From Beta vulgaris subsp. vulgaris (taxonomy: Eukaryota > Streptophyta > Magnoliopsida > Caryophyllales > Amaranthaceae): a stretch of 64,000 nt of DNA. Positions 23,244 through 38,312 of the stretch are shown here, one piece after another. A program made the position numbers and the translations under genes. The DNA lies in assembly GCF_026745355.1 (NCBI RefSeq), contig NC_079208.1, positions 59,878,892 to 59,942,891 of the forward strand. Direction: 5' to 3'. How positions within the stretch are numbered: position 1 is the first letter of the stretch; each line of letters opens with the position of its first letter. The notes under the pieces were generated by a model, which did not search any database, was not told the origin of the DNA, and worked only from the letters and a program-made list of their open reading frames with translations.

Positions 23244-24620
23244 TTAAAGTGTCATGTCATATCGTATTAGGTACAATTATTTAACGTAAATGAAGGTGCG
23301 TAGTAACAAGTAATTAGACCTTGTTTGGTTGACAAAACAAATCATGGGAAGTGCAAATCCCTAGAAATTAGAAGAATATTAATTATACTTACTACACAAG
23401 TGCACATCATATATACACATTCAAACATTTGATTGTTCAATGTTCAACTGTTCAAGCATGCATCAAGTATATGGTTAGCTGCGTCAGTAAACAATGTTGA
23501 GCTATGAGAAACATCTAATTGGAGAAAAAATATTTTTTTTTTATTTGCAGGTATTTATACCTTTTAATATATAAAAGCACCAGTTGGTTCATAAACACAA
23601 TTCGTTAGTTGTATAAACACTACAATTACAATATATGAATACTATTTTTAGTTGCATAAACACTATTTGTTAGCATCATAATTTTCGAGGTCAACCTTTT
23701 TGTTAGACTGACAATTTTTTGTTAAAATGACGCTATTTGTAAATACTGTTTATTACTTGCATAAACACTATTTGTAGTTGCATGAACACTTATTTGTTAG
23801 CATCATATTTTCCGAGTCATCTTTTTATTTGGTTGACAACTTTATCTTTTTTGCGTCATGTAAATTGACAACTTTACCTCTGCTAGATGTTTTATCATAG
23901 CTCAAACAATGCTACCTTTTGCTTGTATATCCTAGCATAGCAGCTGCCAGCTGTCCTACATCATGGAGTATTCATTGACTTCAAAGGTTTGCAACTTCTT
24001 TTGACTCCCTCCATTATTATCATGATTAATTCCATTCTAAAGTTCTGTTGTTCTAGTCCCATATATAAATCTGTGGACTAACGAATACAATACAAATTTA
24101 ATTTGTTTTCTCCTCCTACTAAAAGTAGTAAGTACGTCTTCCTAGAATTAATAGTCACGTTAACTAATTAATCTGTATTATCGTTTAGCATGACATATTG
24201 ACTTTGAGCTAACAATAAAATGTATACTCTCGTCCTCAAATAATTATCTACTGTTTGATTTTGTTTTTTTTCAGTCAATCTTATGAGTGTTTGATGCATG
24301 ATATTATTATGAATATCAAAATATTGTGAACTAATAATCTCGTTAGATTTAACTTAAAATATGAAAGATCGATAATTTTTACTATACGTATTTAAAGATA
24401 TACATATGGTGAAATTATTAGTTAATAGCTAGTGGAATATTGGAGAAAGTGAAAAGTCACACAAGCATGTTTAATTATTTGAACCTTGAGGATGGATATG
24501 AAGGTATATAGTATTGAGAGTTGATAAATGAACTTTGTGTTTCATTTATTATGGAACGGAAGAAGTATATTATTATTAGACACGTCAAATGGGTTAGCTG
24601 GTTAGATTCGGGTTATAGCG
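23244..24620. other. Intergenic with short direct repeats
   Basis: gttgcataaacactatttgt and agcatcat recur at about 23650-23680 and 23755-23805, giving a degenerate repeat of roughly 125 bp. No gene was recognised in the rest. Confidence 0.5.
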
Positions 24621-24626
24621 GTAACG

Positions 24627-24720
24627 ACAGTACAAAGTACAAAGAAGGGCGGACGATTCGAACCTGTGACCTATCGTTCACTGCACCTCAATTTTTATTA
24701 TTAGGCTAAGACATCCTTAG
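24627..24720 (-). mobile_element. tRNA-derived SINE, family S1 (partial)
   Basis: Minus-strand copy with the family features acagtacaaagtacaaagaa, a B-box complement (attcgaacc) and ctaagacatccttag. This copy is divergent in the A-box region and no TSD was found. Confidence 0.7.
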
Positions 24721-24971
24721 TACTCGATCTTATGCACTTATAATTATAAGTTATAACCCCTAGCTGATGTATAGTTGGAATTTATTATCATTTGTAGTAG
24801 AAATTTTCAAAACAAGAGGTAGATTGGTGCACCAATTATTAGCCATTAGGCATGGGAGGATAAGAATAAGTTGATTGGATCAATTCTATGGAGATGATTA
24901 GCAGCAGTTATATATCCGTTCACTCTATAGATAGTCAAACATTAGGTTTAGACAATGACACTTCTATGTTA

Positions 24972-25229
24972 CTCTCTTTTTTTTTTTTTATCATTCCTAT
25001 TTTTCTGTGCGCGTCTTCCAATACACGTTTTAAAACTTAAATATCTTTCATTATATATTAGTAAAAATCATAACGATTGAATATTAATAAAGTACTAATT
25101 AAGACGAATCAAACAAGACCCCACATGACTATGTTTTTTCTTATAAATTGAGAACATTTGAGAAGATTCTCTCTATGCATAAATAGTGTCAAGATTTCAA
25201 GTGAGAAAGATAAAAAAAAACAGAGAGAG
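24972..25229. mobile_element. Stowaway-like MITE, family 2
   Basis: 258 bp with a ctctctttttt / aaaaacagagagag inverted end and TA on both sides (24970-24971, 25230-25231). It is closely similar to 58169-58426, and a truncated relative lies at 61872-62000. 25232-26064 beyond it holds nothing I recognise. Confidence 0.9.
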
Positions 25230-26073
25230 TATTATTAGAATTAACAAATTGCCTTTCAGAAATTAGGATGCACTTGGTTGGATTGAATTTGTAGCATCAT
25301 TAATTTTCTTAATAGTTGACTACCATCATATTATGCTCTAATTAAATTGATACAACTATTACTAATTAAGAACACTCAGAAAAAAACACTAAGGACACAA
25401 GAAAACAGAGGAGATAAGGTTCCTCTTGAAATATAGGGAAGCAAATTTGGCATTTTTGATATGTGATTCTCAAGCAGGGATGCAAATCAAAGGGATAATA
25501 TATAATAAGTGAAAGAAAAGAAGAAGAAAAATTAAATTTTTATACGATTCGTATTATAAAAAAGAAAAAGAGAAACCTCCTTTCAATTCGACAATTAGAA
25601 GTGTATTTTTAAAAATAGCTTTTAAAAGAAATGAAGTCACATCATTGATACTAACTACAAATACTCTATCCCTTATGTAATAATTTACTCGCTTACTTAT
25701 TCAAGTCATATTTCATCAATTTCACTACATATATATTTTAATAAATTTAAGAAAAACTACTATTATATGAGTTCTTATTATAATCGTGTTAATGTGGATT
25801 TTTATATTATTTGTTTTCACTGAGTAGAACACAAAGTTAAATTTTCATCAATAGTCAAACATGTAGTGAAGACTCGAGATATAAAAAAAATAAAAAATGG
25901 TCGATAATACTTTTCAAATCAAGAGTATTGGTGTTTGAAATATTATTGTTCTCTAAGATATATTTCAGCAGTTCAGCAGAATTATTATTGCCAAATATAC
26001 ACCTTTATTTATAAACAGTTGACCTGGACCTCCAACAATGTAATTGCAAGCAAATTTTCTAACAATTATAATA

Positions 26074-26497
26074 GAGTTCTTTGCGAGATGTATCAGGGTA
26101 ATAGGGTATTTGGTGGAAATATACTTTACTAACTTTTTTTTGTGGGGATATATCAACCCAAATTTAAATTTTGTTAAAAGGTACCAAAAACACTATTCTC
26201 AGCGAAAAGAATCCAATTTTCGTCCTTTAACTTGGTAGGAACTTGCGAGTGAGCCACAAAGTAATAGTGAGGAAGTTGGAGAAAAATGATTGTAATAGAA
26301 GCAATTGAATATCACACACTATACAAAGAGTAATTAAGCAAGTCAAAAGCTAGAAATTTGACTTTCTCGCCGAAAATAGTGTTTTTGGTATCTTTCAACA
26401 AAACGTAAATTTTGGTTGGTATATTCCCATAAAAAAATGATTAGTGAGATATATCCCCACAAAATGCACTATTAACCAAATATACTTGCAAAAACTC
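26074..26497. mobile_element. Mutator-type MITE with perfect 9-bp TSD
   Basis: Inverted ends of about 130 bp (left: gtggggatatatcaaccc and gtaccaaaaacactattctc; right: the complement with small changes) enclose about 165 bp. The 9-bp duplication attataata is perfect (26065-26073 and 26498-26506). Confidence 0.9.
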
Positions 26498-26859
26498 ATT
26501 ATAATATGTCATCTATAGGGTAGACAATTCACAATTGTAATCAATCACTAGTTTCATAACTAGCGTACGTATCACTAATTCACTATGCTATATTGAGAAA
26601 GTGGAAACCATGGTAAAAATTTGGTGGAACAAGGCAAATGCCTTCGTGGAACAAGGCATAAAAAGAATGTCAAATTTTGTAGGTACTCTCACAATATATT
26701 TAATAATTACGTTTACACTTTAATTAATAATAGTAAAAAAGGTGTATATTTCACAATAGAACAACTATTTTGAAGAAGATTGGCCAGGTTGTTGGCCTGA
26801 CTAATCTCTTCAATTGGGCTGGTATATTCTATATTATCTAACAACTTTAATCTCTCTTT

Positions 26860-27050
26860 TATTAGGAAAAATAATTGGTCTGAATACCAACTCTTACTAA
26901 GCTATTAGCCTGCAAGACACACCAGTTTAAAAGTTAAGTAAAACGCTAAACAATTCAAAAGTAAATTCCCTAACATGTTATTGGAATGAAAATTCGAACC
27001 ATAAATAATGTCCTAAATTCGGAGTATTACTCCAGTCTTCGGCTACCACC
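26860..27050 (-). mobile_element. SINE-like repeat, family S2
   Basis: Shared with 59490-59690: attaggaaaaataattgrtc, agctattagyctgcaag, gaarattcgaacc and gtcctaaattcgg. attcgaacc is a B-box complement, so the copy reads on the minus strand. Borders are approximate. Confidence 0.65.
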
Positions 27051-27067
27051 TCTCACTCACAACTTTA

Positions 27068-27422
27068 GGCTCTGTTTGGTAAATGGCTTTTTCATTGGCT
27101 TTTGACTTTTCAATTTGGTCAAACAACCAAAAAAAGTGTTTGGTTATTGGCTTTTTGGTTGGCTGAAAAGCTGGCTTTTAAGCCAAAATGAAAAAGCTGA
27201 TTGGCTTGTTGGAGCAGCTTTTTGGATTGGCTTTTGGCTTGTTGACCCACAAACTCTCTAATAAACAGCCAGCAACCGCAATTAATTTTGCCAAACACTT
27301 TTGCAAACAACTGGCTTAAACAGCCAACTTAAAAAGCCAATACATACAGCCAATGTTTCCAATCGGTCAAACAAACCAGCTAAACTAGCCAAAAGCCAAC
27401 AACTGATTGTCAAACAATCCCC
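27068..27422. mobile_element. MITE with ctgtttggt / caaacaatc ends
   Basis: Left ggctctgtttggtaaatggc; minus-strand right ggggattgtttgacaatcag. Many ggcttttggctg words occur in both orientations, so much of it folds back. Flanks tta and tca suggest an aged TTA duplication (Tourist-like), but this is weak. 27423-28390 is AT-rich with nothing recognised. Confidence 0.65.
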
Positions 27423-28394
27423 TCAATCTCTTTGAGAAGATGAAAGTTCAAAGTTTATAAGTGAAAAGTAAGAAAAAGACAATATAGTAGAGCACATTAT
27501 TTTATATACGACAAATCCTACTCAAACTTGTTCCAAAGTCAAATAACTTTTGTTACAAATATCTTCATCAGAAAATTATAAAAGGCGCAGCCTCAAGAAA
27601 AGTCATGAATCAAGGCATTGTTCTATGGACCCCACTCTCCTCACAAATCTTAATAATACTACTTGATTATTGTTAATAATAGTTCTTTAGCAGCATGCTA
27701 GTACGTAATTAAATCAAATAAGTATGAGAATTTTTTTGGCTACTCCAGTACTAATTTTAACACACACTCTCCCTTTATATATTTATATTTAAGTTTTTGG
27801 TCAATGATACATAATATTGACGTTTAATGAAAGACTAGATATAAGAAAAACGGATATACATATGTACAATCTTATTAAATTAACAAAAATACAAAAATTA
27901 TTAAAAGAGACGGTTTAACTTTAATATAAAAGTAATAATCACTAAATGAATTAAACTAGTTACCGAAAGAAATTAACCTAGTCACTATTAAGCTAATTCT
28001 CTTTTTAATATTGGGCTTATCATTGTCTAATTTTAATTTAAAAGTAGACAATCTCTTACAAGACAAACTCATTAAATTAATATCAATATATATTTTAGAT
28101 TTTTAATTTTTCGTAACTTAACTAATATACACTAGTACCTAATAATATTCATAATCAAATATGTGCATGAAAAATGATGTAAAAGCAAGTGTAAAGAATA
28201 CAAAAAAAGTGTTACTATCTCGTATTTTTTTTGTACTTCTATGAAATTTCGACCCTTATCAATTCATTATTTCTTGCTGTAATCCTCATGTTTTCTTCCT
28301 ATGCTTTTTCGTTTTTGTTTTTATTTGTTTGTTTGTTTCAAGAGTGACTCCTTTACTAACTTTAGTTCTACCACATTTTTTTTAATAAAGTAAG

Positions 28395-28515
28395 GAGAAA
28401 CGTTGACAAGTTAGGGAGAATGACGGGGAGTCCAACTTGCCAAAGGTGAGAATCGATCCCAAGACCTCCTGAACGGAAGAAAAGCTCTAACCACTAGATT
28501 ATCCCTCGCTCTCCC
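28395..28515 (-). mobile_element. tRNA-derived SINE head, family S3
   Basis: On the minus strand: gagcgagggataatctagtggttagagc (A-box type, written across two blocks) then tgggatcgattctc (B-box type), the arrangement of a tRNA-derived SINE. It sits about 240 bp before the peroxidase 3 ATG, in its promoter. Confidence 0.6.
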
Positions 28516-28643
28516 TTTAGTTCTACCACATAGGGAATAACTAATAATGTCTACATTCAAAATTTGGCAACTAGTATTAGATTCTATGCATGGAACTTTC
28601 AATGAACATGAAAAAAAGTAGGTAACCAGCTGATGCCAAACCT

Positions 28644-28650
28644 TATAAAT
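28644..28650 (+). promoter_or_regulatory. TATA box of peroxidase 3
   Basis: TATAAAT lies 97 bp before the ATG; there is no other ATG between it and the start. Confidence 0.6.
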
Positions 28651-28746
28651 GAACACATCTTATCTACTCTTTTTTGTGCACTACCTCTTCTTACCTTCTT
28701 TTACTACACAATCAAGCTAATCTTAACTAAAATAGCTACGTAAGAA

Positions 28747-31550
<2,804 letters not shown>

Positions 31551-31924
31551 GTGATTTACTATAAATGATTTCATCACTTAATTAAGCTTTTATAGAGGTA
31601 TCATATTATTATTCATCATAAGTGTGGTTATGAATTTTTTTGGTAGTATAATTGAGGGAAACATAGCACATCCTCTTCAAAGTGTGACATAAATTCTTGT
31701 TTCTAAGTGTGAAACTATTTGCTCAATAAAACCAAGCTATTCTTATTTTTTTCATGGGCCAAAGACTCATGGGCTTTCAGGTGATGTTTTACACTAATAA
31801 TAATTATTTGGGCTGGGCCTGTAATAATATTTGTTACTTGTTAGTATAACATTGAGATGGACCTTGTTGTTTCAAGTTTACTTGTTAAGAGTACAATTAG
31901 CTTTTAGGCCTAAATGTTTTTTTT

Positions 31925-32455
31925 ATCTGGGCCTGGTAAACATATGATTATTGTGGGCTGGCCTGAAAGGTGGGACCCGCCCCGTACCTGAGCAGAGCAG
32001 TGTTTTTAAGGAAAATAATTTTCGTAATCAAGTTTACCAATTAAATTAGATGACATTCACATTAATATTGTTATTATATTTCTATTAATATAATTTATAA
32101 CTAGATTCTTTTATGCAATTATGCGGTTTTGGAGCTCCGAAAAACTATAAAACGGATCTTGATAGAAGAATATATTAGTACATATGATTATCTGGGCCTG
32201 GTAAACATATGATTATTGTGGGCTGGCCTAAAAGGGTGGGACCCGCCCCGTACCTGAGCATAGTAGTGTTTTTAAGGAAAATAATTTTCGTAAACAAGTT
32301 TACGAACTAAATTAGATGACATTCACATTAATATTGTTATTATATTTCTATTAATATAATTTATAACTAGATTCTTTTATGTAATTATGGGCTTTTGGAG
32401 CTTCGAAAAAACTATAAAACGGATCTTGATAGAAGAATATATTATTACATACTAA
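31925..32455 (+). repeat. 265-bp direct tandem duplication, two copies
   Basis: Unit 1 is 31925-32189 and unit 2 about 32190-32455, both starting atctgggcctggtaaacata and including tgggacccgccccgtacctg. They differ at only about a dozen positions, so the duplication is recent. No coding content. Confidence 0.9.
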
Positions 32456-32559
32456 TTTACAATTCGACTTGTGTGGACCTGGTTCACAGTAAAATTAGTG
32501 TGAACCAAGCTCATGCATCTGAATTGGGACACAATACTATAATACACATAAACCTACTA

Positions 32560-32992
32560 TATCACAATTCACAAACGGATACACTATATAAGATAGAAAT
32601 ACACTATATCACAAACAAATACACTATAATACAAAGAAAAACTATAGCTCTTGCAAAAAATAATAATAATACTATAGCATAGAGAAACACACTATACCAC
32701 GTACAAACACACTATATCGAATCTGACAATATTATCCTAATCTTCTATAATAGGTTCAATTGTACAACCAACTACAATACACAGAAACACACTATATCAC
32801 AAACAAATACACTATATCAGAAAGAAATATACTATATCACAAACACGCTATAACACAAAGAAACACTATCACAAATAAACACACTATAGCACAAAGAAAC
32901 ACACTACCACATGTCACACAAACACACTATATCGAAACCAACAATATAATCCTAATCTTCTATAACGGATTCAATTGTACAATCAACTACTA
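32560..32992 (+). repeat. Degenerate acactata-tcacaaa array with an embedded larger duplication
   Basis: Words such as acactatatcacaaacaaat and acactatagcacaaagaaac recur irregularly. In addition, cctaatcttctataa(t/c)gg and the following caattgtacaa occur at about 32733-32768 and 32952-32983, showing a unit of roughly 215 bp repeated twice. Confidence 0.75.
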
Positions 32993-33249
32993 ACCTCCGT
33001 TTCTTTTTAAGTGACACATTTGCATAGTGTTTACTATTCACAGTTTAAACTTTAATTAGTTTTGGTGATTTACATTGTAGGAGAAACATAGTCATGTGGG
33101 ATCTTGTTAGATTCGTCTGAATGTGAATTTTTTTAATATCAATTTTTTATAATTCTTACTTATTAATAATTGAAGATATTAATGGTTAAAATAATGCATT
33201 GGCAAACGTGAAAACAAGAAATGTGTCACTTAAAAAGAAACGGAGGAAG
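32993..33249. mobile_element. Stowaway-like MITE, family 3
   Basis: cctccgtttctttttaagtg at the left, its complement at the right, with TA flanks (32991-32992, 33250-33251). A close relative is at 46022-46282; both share gcatagtgtttactattcac and agtcatgtgggatcttgtta. Confidence 0.88.
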
Positions 33250-33594
33250 TATATAACAAAAACTATAAAAATAGAGTAAGAACTTGATCAAGAGGGAGAA
33301 AATAAAGCAGTTATGAGAGAGAAACTGAAAAAGCAAGGAAATCTGAGGAGAGAGAAAGACAAAATAGTAAAAGTTCTAATCATTACAACCTACATAACAT
33401 CTATTAAATGCACAATAATTAATATACACCGGATTCATACGAGTTTTTTAATTAATTTATAGGATGATTATTAAGTCATCATGTTCTAATTTAATTCAAA
33501 ATAGAAAGACTTGCTTGCACGAATAAGGGAGGAAGAGTCAACATTATATAAAATAAATGCTTAAATTCTCAATTATATCTTGATTTTCAGCAAC

Positions 33595-33684
33595 CAAGGA
33601 TGTCTTGGCCTAGTGGTTAAGATTGAGGTGCTGTGATACTTTGTACTGCCTTCGTGGCTCATATGGATAAAAAAAAAAACATCT
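33595..33684 (+). mobile_element. SINE family S1, internally deleted copy with TSD
   Basis: Flanked by a 15-bp duplication with one mismatch (ttgattttcagcaac at 33580-33594; ttgatttccagcaac at 33685-33699). The A-box region is intact, but about 35 bp including the B box is missing compared with 30684-30810. The A tail is intact. Confidence 0.88.
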
Positions 33685-33970
33685 TTGATTTCCAGCAACA
33701 GACAATACAGTTATGAATGCACTCACCTGACTAGATCCTTCCTAACATCATCAGCCATGATCTTCTGTTTCCTAAGTCCACTAAAACTATAATTTCCCAG
33801 CCATCATTTGTGTTCTAGGCTGTTCCAATTAAGTAGTTGTACTTACTATTAGGAAGGATTTAATATAAGAGTCTTGTTCCGACTTAATTGATAGTCTCTT
33901 GATCGAACCCTGGAAACATAGTATAATTGGGCTTTATTGTTCCGAATATGAAGTAGTCGCCCCTCGAAAT

Positions 33971-34575
33971 TAGGGATGGCATTCTAGTCCGAATCCGTTT
34001 CTATTCCGCTTCTATCCGAAGGAAAAAAAATCGACCCGACTCCGACAAAATTTTTTTGAATACAACTCCTTTTAAAAAGTCTGACTTCAAGTCGGAGGAG
34101 GGTCAGAGTTGGATCTCATAAAATAACCCATCTGAATCCGACTTTAAGTCAATTAATCTTTTTTTTTCTTATTTATGATAATATATTATTTATGTATAAC
34201 CTGACTTCGACTTTCAGCCAATTGTATTATATAAGATTTTTCCTATTGAAGAAATGATTGTTAAAAATAATAGTAATAATTAGATTATTTGTACTATATA
34301 AGATTTCCATATGATAATTAGAAAAAATTATAATGATTAAATTATTGTATTATAGAAGACTTTTCTATTATAAAAATGGGCGGAAAATAAATCGTAGCGG
34401 GTTCAAAGTCAGATGTTCGGTTTTTAAGTCGGATCGGAGTCGGATGTTCGGATTTTAAGTCGGACCAGAGTCGGCTGTTGGAGTCGGAGACGGGTCGGTT
34501 TTAAAATCCGACTTCTTATAGATCGGAGTCGAATTACGCATAATGTAGTCTCAGTCTGACCCGTTGCCATCCCTA
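33971..34575. mobile_element. hAT-like element with TAGGGATGGCA ends
   Basis: Left TAGGGATGGCATTC; minus-strand right TAGGGATGGCAACGGG. Flanks ctcgaaat (33963-33970) and gtcggaat (34576-34583) match 6 of 8. The interior is full of gtcgga/tccgac words and has no transposase. Confidence 0.75.
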
Positions 34576-35012
34576 GTCGGAATCTAGTAGATTTTGAATT
34601 AATAAGTAATTCGGAAAAAATAAAAAAATTGATTTAACGGTGAAATCTAGACCGTGTATTAAAGCAGCATTGAAATTTGCTACTGCCTAATCAACCCATG
34701 TGAATACCCCCTTTTTTTTTGTGTTATCTTAACATTCTTTGTATCAGAGTTTCACCTTTGTTATTATGTTTACAATTGTCAATTCCGTGGAACAAAATTG
34801 TAAGTCAATGTTGACGATCTATAACATTTTTGGCATCTGAGGGCCAATATTTATCTTATTGAAAGAACTGCAGGATCATTTGAAAACAATGTAATAACAC
34901 ATATTTTCTCGCAGAATAGCTCATATTATGGCACTTAAGAGTAAGTTAAGACCTAGCCACCTAGGTCCAAATTTAGTCACTATAACTTCCTTTTGGTTTT
35001 TTCACTGGACTA

Positions 35013-35391
35013 TCTATATCTATATAAATAGATTAAAAGACATTCCTAAATAAGAAACGGTGTCACGTGGTGCTCTCCCATATAATTCATATACAATAAA
35101 AAAGATTAGAAATTGCATGGTATAGGTTTTGATCCAATGACCTCAAGTTCATATTCTAAAGTTTTAACCACTAGACCAAGTTGTATTAGGACAGAAACCT
35201 CTAATGTAGTTAGGCTAATTCCCCTTATCCCTAACTATTGTAGCGAACTTTTGTTTTCGGATTGTACTAGCCTATTTGGCCAGACAAATTAAGTAATTAA
35301 TGTTTTTTTTCCATATTTCACCAAAAAAAAAAAAAAGTACAATATTGATAAATGAAAATTTCCCTTACCCGGGCCCGGACCTAAAAACTAG
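35013..35391 (+). mobile_element. Non-autonomous Helitron-like element
   Basis: The left end tctatatctatataaataga continues with ttaaaagacattcctaa and gtgtcacgtgg, typical of plant Helitron 5' ends. The right end has a small GC hairpin (acccgggcccgg) followed by CTAG and then T (35388-35392), the Helitron 3' rule. A tRNA-like patch (35125-35180, minus) lies inside. A second, partial 5'-like end (attaaaaggcgttcctaag) begins at about 35399. Confidence 0.65.
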
Positions 35392-37505
35392 TTAATATAT
35401 TAAAAGGCGTTCCTAAGAACTTATAATTATATATGTCACGTATCATCATCCCTCATTCAATAATTAACCTTACATCCACGTCTTTCTCATACAGTAAAAA
35501 AAAAAAATTTGTTAACGTGAAGATTCGAACCATAAAGGAAATCTCGAAAAATAGTCCCAAAAAGAAAAAAAACATATCATAAAACGGGCCACAGATCCAC
35601 AACCCCCACCCGCGCTCTCCCCAAGCCCGCCCCGGCACGCGCGTGTGTGGTTTGCCATTCTTCTAGCCCCTTACTCAACAAAGGTTTAGGGACATAAAGG
35701 TATATAAACAAGGTAGGACCTTTATATTCTTTCTATGTGGGACTTGGGTATTTCAAGAACAAAAGAATACTCCAAGAATATGGCTAACTCTGAGGCTTTA
35801 TTTCCGATACCCTGTTACTACCATTTTTATATGATAGCTAGCATTGATTACAATACATTGTATTAAGCCCCAAAGGGTTTAATGTTTACATTAATATGGA
35901 GGCCCAATCATATACTAGGAAGCCCATGATGGAGAGTTAAGGAAAGTCAATCACCAGAAACCCATAAAAGAAAGTCTATGGCGGTTAAGAAGGTTCAGGA
36001 GATAGACGCCAAACAACATCAAAATGTGGACAAAGACGTGGGTAACTGTAAATCTGCCATACCTAGCATGCAAGATTACGTGGGTAGTGGGACGTGACCA
36101 CTTTAGCGCTAGAAGAAAGCAGTTGTGATTCAAATCATTTCCCTCCAAAGAGGCAAGGAAGTTATGCGTAGTAATGAAGTATAAATACGAGAAGAAAGAT
36201 CAATGGAAAGGCAATAAATGCAACACACAACAACGTGCAATTTACTTCCTTTCTAGCGTAGCTTTAACCTAGATTAGCCAACACCCTTCTGGGTTTATAG
36301 TTTAGTCCCTAGCCTACATTTAGAGCATGTACTAAGTCACGAATTTGTTTATCTCCAGTTTTAGCAAGAACTCATGGAGGTATTCGCCTTCGTGTTTTCT
36401 CTTTAATTGTCCAGCCTGATTTATCTTCAAGTGTGTCATAGATAATCTTTCTAGAAATTTGTGATATGCATGGGAATATTTAGCTTTAATTGATAGATTA
36501 ATTATTGCGTTGTTGTTCTATTTAATATCTATCGCCTGAATTTATTAGGCGTTATATTTTAATTAACCTAAACTATAACAAAGTACGTTAGCAAGGTTTT
36601 AACTAATTAAAACTGATAATCCCAGGGACTAAGACTCCCGTGACGCTCAGTATCTAACTATTGGGTGTGCATTAACTTGTTTGCAAAGTCATCCAACTGA
36701 TTTTAATTTGCACTAACATATCCACAACCTCAAGTATGCAAATAAGAGATCCAATTATTATTTTGCCATACCATTATTGTTTTTTCAATCAAAATTAAAG
36801 ATAGGAGGGATAATAGGTTATTATGAGTTGTAGATTATAGAAACTGCTCGACAGATCCGACAAGTTTAAGCAATCATGACGTGACACCAAATTCCATCAC
36901 CACTTCTCCATTCTCTAAGGTTTCCCAAGGTACAAAAATTCGAGAATATAAATATGAATAGTTAGTTACGCGTATATTGTATGAATTTTTATCAAAGATC
37001 AATTATAATAATATTGCATACGTGGACTATGATTGCATGTTGACATGTATGGTTCCCCATATAAAATATGAAGTATACCAAAATTAAATATGAACTTTTT
37101 TAATGTAAAAACAGATCTGTAATTTTCACTAGTCATAAATTGTAGGTATTCCATATCCTACTCAAAGTGAGCTCCACACGCCAAGGAAACGCAAGTTGGA
37201 TAGTTGAGGCTTGCGGCATTGTTTGACCCCTCAACCATACCAATAATTATAAACATATGTAATTCATGTCGAAGGTATGAATTAGGGTTGGCTTAAGTAG
37301 TGAGCTTTTTCATATTTTTTAATAAGGTCTAAGGTTTAATTACTAGGGGAAACAGGTATTGGAAGTGCCTGGCTTGTAATGTGTCTCTGGGTGGGAGCCT
37401 TATGCGAGGGCAGCATAGAGGAATCCTTCTTACCGATTAAAAAAAATTCATCTCGAATGTATATAAAATATGTATATCAAATGACGTTTTCGTAAATAAA
37501 TGTCA
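35392..37505. other. Intergenic; possible LTR-like promoter sequence near 36180
   Basis: A second Helitron-like start (35399) is followed by a GC-rich patch (35580-35645). At 36177-36190 agtataaatacgag followed by a leader-like region to about 36450 resembles a retroelement U3-R, but no matching second LTR is present. The rest is AT-rich without a recognised gene. Confidence 0.35.
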
Positions 37506-37507
37506 CT

Positions 37508-37735
37508 GAACCAAGCTTGCTTGGTGGAGGTGGTGGACTACTCACCTTGTGACTTGAAGGTCACAAGTTCGAACCCCACTAGCTACCTACTTATGCTTGG
37601 GAGTAGGGATTCCCTTACACCCCCTACGCTAAAGCGTTGACACGTGTAGCTGAATTAGCTGACCTGAGCGAAGTGTTGGTCCAGTAGGATCATTCTTCTT
37701 ACCAACGGGTCCTCAGTGAGGGCCGAAAAATAAAA
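37508..37735 (+). mobile_element. tRNA-related SINE-like repeat
   Basis: gcttggtggaggtggtggac (A-box type) and cacaagttcgaacccc (B-box type) are about 30 bp apart, followed by a unique body ending near ggcc-gaaaaataaaa. No TSD was identified. Confidence 0.55.
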
Positions 37736-38199
37736 ATTATGTCACTGATATTAAGTTATGTGAGTTTGGTATTAAGTTGTGTGGGTTTGATATTAAATTG
37801 TGAACTTGTGATCTTTTTGTAGCTTTTTTTATATAAGAAAAATCACAGCTTAATATTTGACGGAACCTATACGACTTAATATCAATAAAATTTTATTTAC
37901 GAAAATATCACTGGATGGACAAAGTTTGAACATCTTTGATATAATTTCCGATTACGCAATCTCTTTATATACTGCATAGAGCATGACATGTGAACTAAGA
38001 GAGGACCGTGTACAGCTCATTCGTGTGAAACTATTATGTCATGTTGTATTGATTTGGTTATAAGATTTTGCTTTCGTTGATAAGTTAGAGTTTATATGAA
38101 TAAATATGGAGGTAACTGAAGACTTATGTTTTGTCCACATTACTGTAAATATATTGTAGTAGCCAACTATGCTCTTCAAATGATACAAATTAATTTTTG

Positions 38200-38312
38200 A
38201 GCCACGAAGACATTACAAATAAGTACAAAGAAGGAGAGAAGGGATTCGAACCTGTGACCTATCTTTTAGGTCACCTCAATTTTAACCAGTAGGTCAATAC
38301 ATCCATGGTACA
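38200..38312 (-). mobile_element. tRNA-derived SINE, family S1
   Basis: Minus-strand copy: ataagtacaaagaag, gattcgaacctgtgacctat, then caatacatccatgg in the place of the A-box end. It is more diverged than other members. From here to 39642 no gene was recognised apart from AT-rich sequence. Confidence 0.7.

Noticed and set aside
27068..27422. Possible microRNA precursor because of strong self-complementarity
   Set aside because: The pairing is explained by MITE inverted repeats and simple ggcttttggc words; no distinct short duplex stands out.
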